NCBI GenBank assembly: GCA_003567055.1
Contig: PXAW01000143.1
Location: forward strand, 1 to 15,791
From: Hyphomicrobiales bacterium
GTDB taxonomy: Bacteria; Pseudomonadota; Alphaproteobacteria; Rhizobiales; Beijerinckiaceae
Length of the DNA: 15,791 bases
Direction of reading: 5' to 3'
Numbering within the stretch: the stretch's first letter is position 1; the number at the start of each line of letters is the position of its first letter. Below the pieces are notes generated by a model. It worked only from the letters and a program-made list of their open reading frames with translations. It was not told where the DNA came from and ran no database searches. Shown here one piece after another: positions 1 through 6,682 of this stretch. The translations under genes and the position numbers were made by a program.

Positions 1-1
1 C

Positions 2-256
2 CCCGGCTGCACCTATCCCACCCATGCCCATGACGGGATCACGGAGAGTTATGTCTGCCTCTCGGGTGCGGTCTCGGAGAATCATCAGGGCGTCTATGCG
101 CCGGGCTCGCTGATCTTCAACCCGCCGGGCCAGCACCACCGGATCACGGTCTCCGATCGCGAGCCCTCGCTGCTCGCCTATGCCTGGATCGGAGCGCGCG
201 AGAAGCTGTCGCATCAAAGGATGGCCTTCTCCCGCGCGCCGCGAAAGCGGCCTTGA
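2..256 (+). CDS. DMSP lyase-like cupin (DddL-type), C-terminal fragment
   Basis: Only the last 84 codons are present; the gene enters from the left edge in frame 2 and stops at TGA 254-256. The fragment holds both cupin motifs. Motif 1 is HAHDGITESYVCLSG (H8, H10, E15, six residues, G22, counting from the first visible residue). Motif 2 is G35, five residues, P41-x-G43-x2-H46. The metal ligands are therefore H8, H10, E15 and H46, and Y17 sits where DMSP lyase cupins place their catalytic tyrosine. The wording of this stretch and the YAWIG end resemble DddL as I remember it. DddL-type enzymes cleave dimethylsulfoniopropionate to dimethyl sulfide and acrylate. Assignment to the DMSP lyase family is likely; the DddL subtype is less sure, and another cupin is possible because the N-terminal part is missing. 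It converges on the next gene with one base between stop codons. Confidence 0.6.
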   Translation, partial: PGCTYPTHAHDGITESYVCLSGAVSENHQGVYAPGSLIFNPPGQHHRITVSDREPSLLAYAWIGAREKLSHQRMAFSRAPRKRP

Positions 257-257
257 G

Positions 258-1022
258 TCAAACCCACAGGCCACGCGCCTCCAGAACCTGCTTCAACAAT
301 GTGGGCCGGTCGGTCATCAGCCCGTCCACGCCGGCATCGATCAGCGCGCGCATCCGATCCGCCTCGTCCACGGTCCAGACATGGACCTGGATGTCGCGGG
401 CATGAGCCGCGCGCACGAGCCGGCGCGTCGCCACCGGTATGCCGTGGAAGGAGGGCGGGATCTGCAGGGCGGGAAAGGGTTTGACGGGAATCGGCAGGCC
501 CCAGCCCGCAAGCCAGACCGCCGCGACGCCGGCATGGCTGGGCGACCAGCACAGATCATCGCCGAGCAGGTCGCGCAGGCGCCGGGTGCGCTTTGGATCG
601 AAGCAGCCCACGCAGACCCGCGAGAGCGCACCACAGGCGCGGATGACCTTTGCCAACGGCTCCACCACGCGCTCGGATTTCGGCTCCAGGTTGAAGCGGG
701 TTTCCGGATAGGCCTCCAGCGTCTCGTCGAGACGCGGGATGTGCGCGCCGCAGGGGAAGCGCAGCTGCGCCAGATCCGCCCAGTCCAGCGCGTCGATCCG
801 CTCGGGCCGCCCCATCAGCCGCGACAGATCATCGTCGTGGAAGACGACGACGACCCCGTCGCGGGTGAGTTGCACGTCGGTTTCGATATAGCGATAGCCG
901 AGCGCCACCGCGTGATCGAAGGCGTCGTGGGTATTCTCGGTCCGCTCCAGCGCCCCGCCGCGATGGGCGAAGGCGAGGAGGCCCGGATGGTCGAGGAAGG
1001 CAAAGCGCATATTGGCCGGCAA
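258..1022 (-). CDS. Glycerophosphodiester phosphodiesterase family protein
   Basis: This GDPD-family TIM-barrel enzyme would hydrolyse glycerophosphodiesters to sn-glycerol 3-phosphate and an alcohol. The family signatures are present: AHRGG near residue 19, EN at 29-30, the metal-binding pair in ETDVQLT (E47, D49) and the catalytic H of FHDD near 62. The C-terminal VHVWTVDEADRM and DGLMTDRP complete the barrel. At about 254 residues it has a normal bacterial length. I chose TTG at 1022 because GAGGAG lies seven bases before it. GTG at 1028 leaves one base to that site and ATG at 1010 leaves nineteen, so 258-1028 or 258-1010 remain possible. It has no signal peptide, so it is probably cytoplasmic. 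It begins 25 bases after the molybdopterin-subunit stop and is probably the last gene of that operon. Its link to the hydroxylase is unknown. Confidence 0.9.
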   Translation of the reverse strand: MPANMRFAFLDHPGLLAFAHRGGALERTENTHDAFDHAVALGYRYIETDVQLTRDGVVVVFHDDDLSRLMGRPERIDALDWADLAQLRFPCGAHIPRLDETLEAYPETRFNLEPKSERVVEPLAKVIRACGALSRVCVGCFDPKRTRRLRDLLGDDLCWSPSHAGVAAVWLAGWGLPIPVKPFPALQIPPSFHGIPVATRRLVRAAHARDIQVHVWTVDEADRMRALIDAGVDGLMTDRPTLLKQVLEARGLWV

Positions 1023-1047
1023 GAACACGCTCCTCGCTTCTCGGGCC

Positions 1048-3357
1048 TCAGCCCCGGCCCTTCGCCCGCATCGCCATCAGCAACCGCTCCGGCGTCATCG
1101 GCATCCGCCCGGTGCGCACGCCGACGGCGCGGCGGATGGCATTGGCGACGCAGCCCGCCACCGGCACGATCGGCACCTCGCCGACCCCGCGCAACCCGTA
1201 GGGCACGTCCGGGACCGGGGTCTCGATGATGACGCAGTCGATATCGGGGACGTCCAAAGCCGTGGGCAGGCGGTAATCGAGCAGGCTGGCATTGCGCAGC
1301 CGCCCGTCCGCGCCGTAATCGTAACCCTCGGTCAGCGCCCAGCCGATCCCCTGCACGACGCTGCCCTCGATCTGGCCCTCGACGGCGATCGGATTGAGCG
1401 CCTTGCCGACATCCTGGAAGGCGGTGTAGCGCAGGATGGTGACCTGCCCGGTATCCGGATCGACCTCGACATCGCAGACATGCGCGCCGATCTCGACGCC
1501 CAGCGGCAGCTTGGTGGAGGTGCCGCGACCGATCACGGCGCCCTCCGTCAACGTTTCCTGCATCAGTTCGGCGAGGCTGATCGACGTGCCCGGCCCGCCG
1601 GAGACGCGGAAGGCGCCCTCAGTGAAGGTCAGATTCTCCGCCTCGCTCTGCAGAAGACGCGCGGCGCGCGGGCGCAGCTGGTCGATCACGTCCCGCGAGG
1701 CCTCGACGATGGCGGCGGCCATGGTGCGCGCCACGCGGCTGCCCGCTGCGCCGTCGGAATAACCCGCGGTCTTGCTGTCGCCGGTCTGCACATAGACGTC
1801 ATCGGGGGCGATGCCGAACTGGTCCGCCGCGACCTGGGTCATGGTGGTGCGCGTGCCGGAAATATCGACCGCGCCCATGGTCACGACCGGGCGCCCGTCA
1901 CCGCCGATGGTGATGTGGCAGGCAGAGGTCATCGAAGTGCCGCGCCAGTATCCCAGCGCCAGCCCCCGCCCGCGCGGATGCGCACCCGGTTCGAGCGGCG
2001 TCGTCCAGCACGGGTGCTCGGCCACAGCGTCGAGGATGGTGGTGAGGCCGATGGCGGGGAAGGGGGTGCCGATCGGCATGGTCGAGCCGGTGACGGCGGC
2101 GTTGCGGCGGCGGAATTCCAGCGGGTCCATGTCGAGGGCGAGGCAGAGCTCGTCCATCGCCTGTTCCATGGCAAAGGCGCCCTGGATGCCGCCCGGCGCG
2201 CGATAGGCTTCCGTGCGCGGCTTGTTGGTGACGACGTCGTAGCCTTCGAGCCAGAGCGACGGCGTCTGGTACATGGCAGCGGAGGCCTGCATCAGCAGCG
2301 AGGGGTTGAGCCCGGGAAGACCGCCGGAATCGACGTGATAGATGCCGTGGATCCCGGTAATCGTGCCGTCGCTCTTTGCGCCGACTTCGATTTCCATCAT
2401 CGCGCCCATGGTCGGCCCGGAGCCGCCCTGGAGCACCTCCTCGCGCGTCAGCACCAGCTTGACCGGGCGCCCGGATTTCTGCGCGAGCCTGAGCGCGAGC
2501 GCTTCGCCGTGGATCGAGATCTTGCCGCCGAAGGCGCCGCCCACCTCCATCGGCACGACCTTGAGCTTCGACATCGGCCAGTCGAGCATGCGTGCGATCA
2601 TCAATTCGGTGGTGAACTGGCCCTGGGTCGAGGTATAGACCGTGGCGAAACCGTCCGGCGTGATCTCGGCCACCATGGCCTGCGGCTCGATATAGCCCTG
2701 ATGCGCCGTATCGATGGTGACGCTGACGCGCCCCGTGGCATCCGCGCCGGCGATGGCGGCCTTCGCATCCGCGCGGCTGACGATGGTGCGCGCGGCGATG
2801 TTCGAGGGCTTCTGCGGCGTCTCGTCGAGGCCCTTGGTGACGAGATTGTCCCACAAAACCGGCGCGTCGGGGCGGATCGCATCAGCGATGCTGGTCACCG
2901 CGTCGAGCACCTCGTATTCGACCTCGATCAGATCGAGCGCCTGCGCCGCGATATGGGGGTCGCGCGCGGCCAGGGCGGCTACGGGCTGACCGATCCAGTG
3001 CACCTTGCCGCGCGCCATGTTGAGCCGCGAGACGCCCCACATGTCGTAGCCCGTCTCGCCCATCGGGATGCTGGCACCCTGGGGCAGATCGGGGAAATCA
3101 TCAGCGGTCACGATGGCGAGCACGCCGGGAAGCGCGGCGGCGGCGCTGGTATCGACGCGCTTGATCACTGCATGGGCGTGCGGCGAGCGCAGCACCTTCG
3201 CATGGGCCATGTCGGGACGGGTGATATCGGCGGCATAGCGCGCGCGACCGGTGACGCGCTCGCGCCCATCGACGCGCGCGAGCGGCTTGCCGATGGCGGG
3301 ATCGGCGGGGACGGCATCGGCTGTCTTGCCCGGGCGGGTCTTGCTCTCGACATCCAT
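1048..3357 (-). CDS. Xanthine dehydrogenase family, molybdopterin-binding subunit
   Basis: This is the large catalytic subunit (769 residues) of a three-subunit molybdenum hydroxylase that inserts a water-derived oxygen into a C-H bond and passes electrons to the [2Fe-2S] and FAD subunits. Residues 33-150 form the a/b hammerhead domain, followed by the Moco-binding domains. Visible motifs are GGAFGG (273-278), AYRAPG (384-389) and RGVGEVP with the expected catalytic glutamate E727. The usual GQG-x2-T segment reads DISGTRTTMTQ (498-508), so the Moco-contacting glutamine is replaced, a variant seen in some subfamilies. AYRAPG rather than AYRGAG argues against a true form I CO dehydrogenase. Start ATG 3357 follows GGGGAG that overlaps the upstream stop; a longer reading frame upstream runs inside the small-subunit gene and was dropped. 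The substrate cannot be named from sequence alone. Confidence 0.93.
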   Translation of the reverse strand: MDVESKTRPGKTADAVPADPAIGKPLARVDGRERVTGRARYAADITRPDMAHAKVLRSPHAHAVIKRVDTSAAAALPGVLAIVTADDFPDLPQGASIPMGETGYDMWGVSRLNMARGKVHWIGQPVAALAARDPHIAAQALDLIEVEYEVLDAVTSIADAIRPDAPVLWDNLVTKGLDETPQKPSNIAARTIVSRADAKAAIAGADATGRVSVTIDTAHQGYIEPQAMVAEITPDGFATVYTSTQGQFTTELMIARMLDWPMSKLKVVPMEVGGAFGGKISIHGEALALRLAQKSGRPVKLVLTREEVLQGGSGPTMGAMMEIEVGAKSDGTITGIHGIYHVDSGGLPGLNPSLLMQASAAMYQTPSLWLEGYDVVTNKPRTEAYRAPGGIQGAFAMEQAMDELCLALDMDPLEFRRRNAAVTGSTMPIGTPFPAIGLTTILDAVAEHPCWTTPLEPGAHPRGRGLALGYWRGTSMTSACHITIGGDGRPVVTMGAVDISGTRTTMTQVAADQFGIAPDDVYVQTGDSKTAGYSDGAAGSRVARTMAAAIVEASRDVIDQLRPRAARLLQSEAENLTFTEGAFRVSGGPGTSISLAELMQETLTEGAVIGRGTSTKLPLGVEIGAHVCDVEVDPDTGQVTILRYTAFQDVGKALNPIAVEGQIEGSVVQGIGWALTEGYDYGADGRLRNASLLDYRLPTALDVPDIDCVIIETPVPDVPYGLRGVGEVPIVPVAGCVANAIRRAVGVRTGRMPMTPERLLMAMRAKGRG

Positions 3358-3361
3358 CGTC

Positions 3362-3853
3362 TCACTCCCCGGCCTGCGCCGTGGCGCGGCGCTGTCTGGC
3401 GGTTTCTTCGACCGCGCGCACGATCTTGTCGTAGCCGGTGCAGCGGCAGAGATTGCCGGCAATGGCGTAGCGGATCGCCGCCTCGTCCGGGGCGGGATCG
3501 TCGCGCAGAAGGGCTGCGGCGGAGATCACGATGCCCGGCGTGCAGAAGCCGCATTGCGTGCCGCCCATCGCGGCGAGGTTCTCCTGCAGGTCGCGCCATT
3601 CCCCGCCATCGCTCAACCCTTCGATGGTGGTGATCTGAGCCCCCGGCGCCTCGACGGCGAGCATCAGGCAGGCATTGACCGGCGTGCCGTCGATCATGAC
3701 GGTGCAGGAGCCGCAATTGCCGTTGCCGCAGCCTTCCTTGGTGCCGGTCAGGCCGAGGCGGTCGCGCAGCCAGTCGAGCAGGGTGTCGCGCGGATCGGCG
3801 AGGCTGGTGACCTCTTCGCCGTTCACCTGCGCGGTGATCGCGATCGGTTTCAT
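3362..3853 (-). CDS. Xanthine dehydrogenase family, (2Fe-2S)-binding small subunit
   Basis: This 163-residue protein is the electron-transfer subunit with two [2Fe-2S] clusters. The plant-ferredoxin-like N-terminal domain carries C42, C47, C50 and C62 (GCGNGNCGSC, then NACL). The helical C-terminal domain carries CGFC (C101, C104) and CRC (C136, C138) in GNLCRCTGY. All eight family cysteines are present, so both clusters should form. Start ATG 3853 is preceded by GAGGAG overlapping the stop of the FAD-subunit gene. Four bases separate its TGA from the start of the large-subunit gene, which fits translational coupling. It belongs to the CoxS/XdhA-like small subunits and works only with the two flanking gene products. 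Confidence 0.95.
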   Translation of the reverse strand: MKPIAITAQVNGEEVTSLADPRDTLLDWLRDRLGLTGTKEGCGNGNCGSCTVMIDGTPVNACLMLAVEAPGAQITTIEGLSDGGEWRDLQENLAAMGGTQCGFCTPGIVISAAALLRDDPAPDEAAIRYAIAGNLCRCTGYDKIVRAVEETARQRRATAQAGE

Positions 3854-3865
3854 GCGCCGTTCTCC

Positions 3866-4732
3866 TCAGGCCTGGTCAATCAGTTGCCGGCAATGGGCGA
3901 GCACCCGCCGGGTCAGCACGGCGACGAGTTCACGGCGATAATCCGCCGAGCCGCGCGTATCGGAAATCGGGCTGGCATCACCGCGCGCCGCTTCGCCGGC
4001 GGCATGGATGGTGGCATCGTCGAGCGAAGCACCGATCAGCGCCGCCTCGGCGGAGGGGGCGCGGATCGGTTTCGGTGCGACGGAGGCGAGCGCGATGCGA
4101 GCCTGCGTGATGATGCCGGCTTCGTCGAGGGCAACGAACCCGCCGACGCCGGCAATGGCGATATCCATCTCCCGGCGCGGGGTGAAGCGCAGGTAATGCG
4201 AGGCGGATCGCGCGGCCACGGGCGGCAGCAGGATACGGGTGAGCACCTCGCCGGGGGCAAGATGCGTGCGGCCCGGGCCGGCGAAGATCTCTTCGAGCGG
4301 GATCTCGCGCAAACCGTCCTTGCCTGCGATTTCGGCGCGTGCGCCATGCGCGATCAGCGGCGGCACCGCATCAGCCGAGGGTGCGGCATTGCAGATATTG
4401 CCGCCGAGGCTGGCGCGGTTCTGGACCTGGTAGCTGCCGATCAGCAGGGCCGCAGCGGCGATGCCGGGATAATCGCGCCGGATGCGTTCGTCGCGCGCCA
4501 CCGCCGTTGCCGAAACGGCTGCGCCGATGGCCATCCCGCCATCGGGCAGCGGGGCGATGGCGGTGCAGGCATCGATATGCTTGATATCGACGATCGCTGC
4601 GACCTTGCGCCGCCCCTCGCGCATCTGCGGGATCAGATCGGTCCCGCCGGCGAGCGGGCGGGCATCATTGCTTGCGAGCATGCCGGTCAATTCCGCGATC
4701 GTGGCGGGGCGGTGATAATCGAAAACGTCCAT
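3866..4732 (-). CDS. Xanthine dehydrogenase family, FAD-binding subunit
   Basis: This 288-residue protein is the medium (CoxM-like) subunit that binds FAD and hands electrons to the final acceptor. The FAD pyrophosphate-binding segments are visible: LAGGTDLIPQM near residues 28-38 and the SLGGNICNAAPSADAVPPL stretch near 108-126. The C-terminal CO-dehydrogenase flavoprotein domain covers roughly residues 170-285. No cysteine-rich cluster is fused, so the three subunits are encoded separately. It is the first gene of the minus-strand operon, with ATG at 4732 and a weak AAGGG ahead of it. Its stop lies 12 bases before the small-subunit start. The order FAD, FeS, Moco is common in this family; the electron acceptor is not evident. 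Confidence 0.94.
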   Translation of the reverse strand: MDVFDYHRPATIAELTGMLASNDARPLAGGTDLIPQMREGRRKVAAIVDIKHIDACTAIAPLPDGGMAIGAAVSATAVARDERIRRDYPGIAAAALLIGSYQVQNRASLGGNICNAAPSADAVPPLIAHGARAEIAGKDGLREIPLEEIFAGPGRTHLAPGEVLTRILLPPVAARSASHYLRFTPRREMDIAIAGVGGFVALDEAGIITQARIALASVAPKPIRAPSAEAALIGASLDDATIHAAGEAARGDASPISDTRGSADYRRELVAVLTRRVLAHCRQLIDQA

Positions 4733-4946
4733 TCAGTGCCCTTCGGCTATGCATGTCGGGCGGATCGCGCCGTCTGACGACAAAACGAGGTGATTCCGCG
4801 CTCGGGTGATTCGAGCCACATTCGCGTCACGGGTGCAAGGGGTGCGACGCCCGCACGGATTTCGCCTTTGATCACCCCTGCCGTGGCGCTTGCATCCACG
4901 CGCCCCTGCGCTTAAACGATCCGCTCAGGCATCGAGGACGCCACGA
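4733..4946. other. Divergent intergenic region with paired GGTGATTC repeats
   Basis: This gap separates the minus-strand hydroxylase operon from the plus-strand transporter, so it must hold promoters for both. I see no convincing -35/-10 pair in either direction. Two direct GGTGATTC repeats lie 16 bases apart (4789-4796 and 4805-4812), and the second sits inside a small inverted repeat, CTCG-GGTGATT-CGAG (4801-4815). Another hairpin, GTGCG-ACGCC-CGCAC, spans 4842-4856. The paired repeats could be an operator. No regulator gene is present next to the operon. Confidence 0.3.
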
Positions 4947-5609
4947 ATGGCGCGACGATGCAAGACCGTGACATCCCCGACAAGGCCGCTTTCCATGCTC
5001 GCCCCCGCCGACCGTCAGCCGTTTTTCCTCGCCATCGCCGTGATGGCGCTGATCGTGCTCGCCTCGAACATTCTGGTGCAGCATCCGGTGCAATATTGGG
5101 GCTTGCAGGATTATCTGACCTTCGGCGCCTTCACCTATCCCTTCGCCTTCCTCGTGACGGACATGTCGAACCGGCGCTTCGGCCCGGTGGCCGCGCGGCG
5201 TGTGGTCTATGTCGGTTTCGCCATCGCGGTGGCGCTGTCGATCTATTTCGCCACGCCGCGCATCGCGATCGCCTCCGGCTCGGCCTTCCTGGTGGCGCAT
5301 CTGATCGATATCGGCGTGTTCAACCGTCTGCGCAGCTTCGCCTGGTGGCTGCCGCCGCTGGTCTCCTCGGTGATCGCGTCGGGCATCGACACGGCGATCT
5401 TCTTCTCCTTCGCCTTCCATTGCGGGCCGGTGATCGGCGATACGACGATCACGCAGATGCTCGCCATGGCCGGTATCCCCGACAGCTGCATCGCGCTGCC
5501 ATGGCAGACGCTGGCCATCGTCGATTATTTCGTGAAGCTCGCCATCGCCCTGATCGCGCTGATCCCCTATGGCGCGCTGCTGCGCTACACGCGCCCCGCG
5601 CCGGCCTGA
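4947..5609 (+). CDS. yhhQ: Queuosine precursor transporter (YhhQ / VUT family)
   Basis: This membrane protein would import queuosine precursors (preQ0 or preQ1 in characterised homologues) for tRNA wobble modification. It resembles E. coli YhhQ along its length: an ASNILVQ segment in the first membrane helix, the TDMSNRRFG loop, HLIDIGVFNRLR, WWLPPLVSSV, IDTAIFFSFAF and a final helix beginning IVDYFVKL. About six hydrophobic segments are visible. ATG 4947 has GAGGA eight bases upstream and gives 220 residues, close to the E. coli length. ATG 4995 gives 204 residues, has a weaker AAGG, and aligns better with the E. coli N terminus; it remains a real alternative. The gene stands alone between a divergent operon and the hsp20 promoter. 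No queuosine-synthesis gene is nearby. Confidence 0.9.
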   Translation: MARRCKTVTSPTRPLSMLAPADRQPFFLAIAVMALIVLASNILVQHPVQYWGLQDYLTFGAFTYPFAFLVTDMSNRRFGPVAARRVVYVGFAIAVALSIYFATPRIAIASGSAFLVAHLIDIGVFNRLRSFAWWLPPLVSSVIASGIDTAIFFSFAFHCGPVIGDTTITQMLAMAGIPDSCIALPWQTLAIVDYFVKLAIALIALIPYGALLRYTRPAPA

Positions 5610-5617
5610 CCGATCTG

Positions 5618-5640
5618 GCTGCCCTTCCGGTACGGGCGGC
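5618..5640 (+). terminator. Hairpin after yhhQ, possible terminator
   Basis: GCTGCCC (5618-5624) can pair with GGGCGGC (5634-5640) around a nine-base loop, seven pairs including one G-T. It begins nine bases after the yhhQ stop. There is no T-run, so intrinsic termination is uncertain. Confidence 0.3.
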
Positions 5641-5653
5641 TGATCCTGGGGCC

Positions 5654-5685
5654 CTTGAACTCACGCGGGGTAAGCGACATATAAG
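5654..5685 (+). promoter_or_regulatory. Putative promoter of hsp20
   Basis: CTTGAAC at 5654-5660 is followed after 17 bases by CATATAAG at 5678-5685. This reads as a housekeeping-type promoter (TTGAAC, 17, CATATA). CTTGAA is also the -35 element of heat-shock sigma promoters. The spacing to the -10 is longer than the alphaproteobacterial RpoH consensus I remember, so which sigma factor uses it is open. It lies about 60-90 bases before the Hsp20 start. Confidence 0.4.
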
Positions 5686-5746
5686 GTTCAGGATCGCGCC
5701 GATGGCGGGTCCGGATCAACGAAGTGCCTCGAAGAAGGGCTTCCAC

Positions 5747-6181
5747 ATGTCGCGTCAATCACCGTTCGGGCATCCGTTCCTGCTCGGTTTCGATGAGATC
5801 GAACAGGCTCTGGACCGCGTCGCCAAAGGTGGCGGCGACGGATACCCGCCCTACAATATCGAGCGTCTGCCCCGCTCTGACGACGAGCCCGAACGGCTGC
5901 GGATCACCCTCGCGGTGGCCGGCTTCACCCGGGATCAGCTCGAGATCACGCTCGAAGAGAGCCAGCTCGTGATACGCGGGCGGCAGAATGACGACAAGAC
6001 ACGGCACTATCTCCATCGCGGCATCGCCGCGCGCCAGTTCCAGCGGACGTTCCTGCTGGCCGACAATATGGAAGTGCTGGGGGCCGATCTGAGCAACGGA
6101 TTGCTCTCGATCGATCTCGCCCGTCCCGAACCGGAACGTATCGTCAAGCGCATCGATATCGCGACCGACGAGAAACACTGA
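5747..6181 (+). CDS. Hsp20 family small heat-shock protein
   Basis: This 144-residue ATP-independent chaperone binds unfolding proteins and keeps them ready for refolding. The alpha-crystallin domain covers about residues 36-125. It begins with the PPYNIER segment typical of proteobacterial IbpA-like proteins and ends with the signature DLSNGLLSIDL (114-124). The C-terminal I-x-I oligomer anchor is RIDI (I136, I138). Start ATG 5747 has AAGAAGGG about seven bases upstream; longer frames to the left are antisense or out-of-frame noise. GAAG and CTTC flank the AAGGG of the ribosome site (5731-5743), a four-pair hairpin too weak to call a thermosensor. The DUF1150 gene follows after 80 bases and an RpoH-type sigma factor after that, which fits a heat-shock group. 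Confidence 0.93.
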   Translation: MSRQSPFGHPFLLGFDEIEQALDRVAKGGGDGYPPYNIERLPRSDDEPERLRITLAVAGFTRDQLEITLEESQLVIRGRQNDDKTRHYLHRGIAARQFQRTFLLADNMEVLGADLSNGLLSIDLARPEPERIVKRIDIATDEKH

Positions 6182-6193
6182 CAGGTTCAACAA

Positions 6194-6230
6194 GGCCCGC
6201 ACCCTTTGCGCATGGCGCATGCCGCGGGCC
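6194..6230 (+). promoter_or_regulatory. Two-tier hairpin between hsp20 and the DUF1150 gene
   Basis: GGCCCGC (6194-6200) pairs perfectly with GCGGGCC (6224-6230). Inside it TGCGC (6207-6211) pairs with GCGCA (6215-6219) around ATG. The element begins 13 bases after the hsp20 stop and ends 31 bases before the DUF1150 start. It has no T-tract, so it may set mRNA decay or partial read-through rather than stop transcription fully. Confidence 0.4.
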
Positions 6231-6261
6231 ACACGCACCGCTCATGAAGGAGGGCGCGCAA

Positions 6262-6543
6262 ATGACCAATACCAATCACGTCAAGCCGGATTCCTTCGGC
6301 AACGAAAACAGCCGCGAAGCGCAGGCGCTCGCACAGATGGGCGAAGGCCATGTGGTCTACGTCAAGCCGATGCTGTCCGATCAGGTCAGCGCGCTCTACC
6401 CCGGTGCGCCCGAGATGCAGCCGGGCCTCGAGCTCTTTGCCGTGCTTTCGGCGAGCGGCACGCCGATCATTCTCACCGATTCCCGCGATACGGCCATCGC
6501 CGAGGCCCGCAAGGCGGATCTCGAACCCGTCAGCGTGCACTGA
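6262..6543 (+). CDS. DUF1150 family protein
   Basis: This 93-residue soluble protein belongs, by recognition of its sequence, to the alphaproteobacterial DUF1150 family, whose function is unknown to me. Typical features are a variable N terminus, the LAQMGEGHVVYVKPM start of the domain, ALYPGAPEMQPGLELFAVLS in the middle, and the nearly invariant C-terminal GTPIILTDSRDTAIAEA ending in VSVH. I chose ATG 6262 because AAGGAGG stands eight bases ahead; ATG 6244 overlaps that site and would add six residues. It has no signal peptide or membrane segment. In many alphaproteobacteria this family follows a small heat-shock gene, as here, so a stress-related role is a reasonable inference but not shown. 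Confidence 0.9.
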   Translation: MTNTNHVKPDSFGNENSREAQALAQMGEGHVVYVKPMLSDQVSALYPGAPEMQPGLELFAVLSASGTPIILTDSRDTAIAEARKADLEPVSVH

Positions 6544-6584
6544 CGGAAACGCGCGCGGGCACGGTACGCCGATCCGCCAAATCG

Positions 6585-6611
6585 GGTTCGGCAAGCCAGG
6601 TTCGGCAAGCC
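6585..6611 (+). repeat. Tandem 13-bp direct repeat upstream of rpoH
   Basis: GGTTCGGCAAGCC occurs twice, at 6585-6597 and 6599-6611, separated by a single A (period 14). Both copies lie in the gap between the DUF1150 stop and the rpoH start, 72-98 bases before the start. The repeat could be a binding site for a dimeric regulator or only a local duplication. Confidence 0.7.
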
Positions 6612-6656
6612 GTGCTCGCGAAAGCGTGATTGATCCGTTGCGGGCCGCGCGGCGTA

Positions 6657-6674
6657 TCCCTCTCAAACGAGGGA
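6657..6674 (+). promoter_or_regulatory. Hairpin masking the rpoH ribosome-binding site
   Basis: TCCCTC (6657-6662) is an exact complement of GAGGGA (6669-6674), with a six-base loop TCAAAC. The 3' arm is the Shine-Dalgarno sequence for the ATG at 6683, so folding would block ribosome access. A six-pair stem of this strength could melt with heat, as in RNA thermometers. The base pairing is seen directly; the thermometer role is inferred. Confidence 0.45.
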
Positions 6675-6682
6675 GCCAAACC

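Noticed and set aside
180..1229. 349-residue plus-strand open frame across the phosphodiesterase gene
   Set aside because: Antisense to an intact GDPD gene, starts inside the cupin gene in another frame, and has a low-complexity Ser/Ala/Arg tail.
1012..3633. 873-residue plus-strand open frame opposite the hydroxylase large subunit
   Set aside because: It runs antisense through a gene with clear Moco motifs. Its product is Arg/His/Gly/Asp-rich with no domain, the usual shadow of GC-rich coding DNA.
3251..4777. 508-residue plus-strand open frame opposite the FeS and FAD subunits
   Set aside because: Both minus-strand genes have complete cofactor motifs and good ribosome sites. The plus-strand product has no recognisable fold.
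4870..4995. preQ1 riboswitch upstream of the queuosine-precursor transporter
   Set aside because: No C-rich loop plus A-rich tail arrangement near the start codon could be found by eye. A covariance-model search would decide it.
5690..5749. ROSE-type RNA thermometer in the hsp20 leader
   Set aside because: Only a four-pair GAAG/CTTC hairpin surrounds the ribosome site, and the leader lacks the multi-stem layout of ROSE elements.
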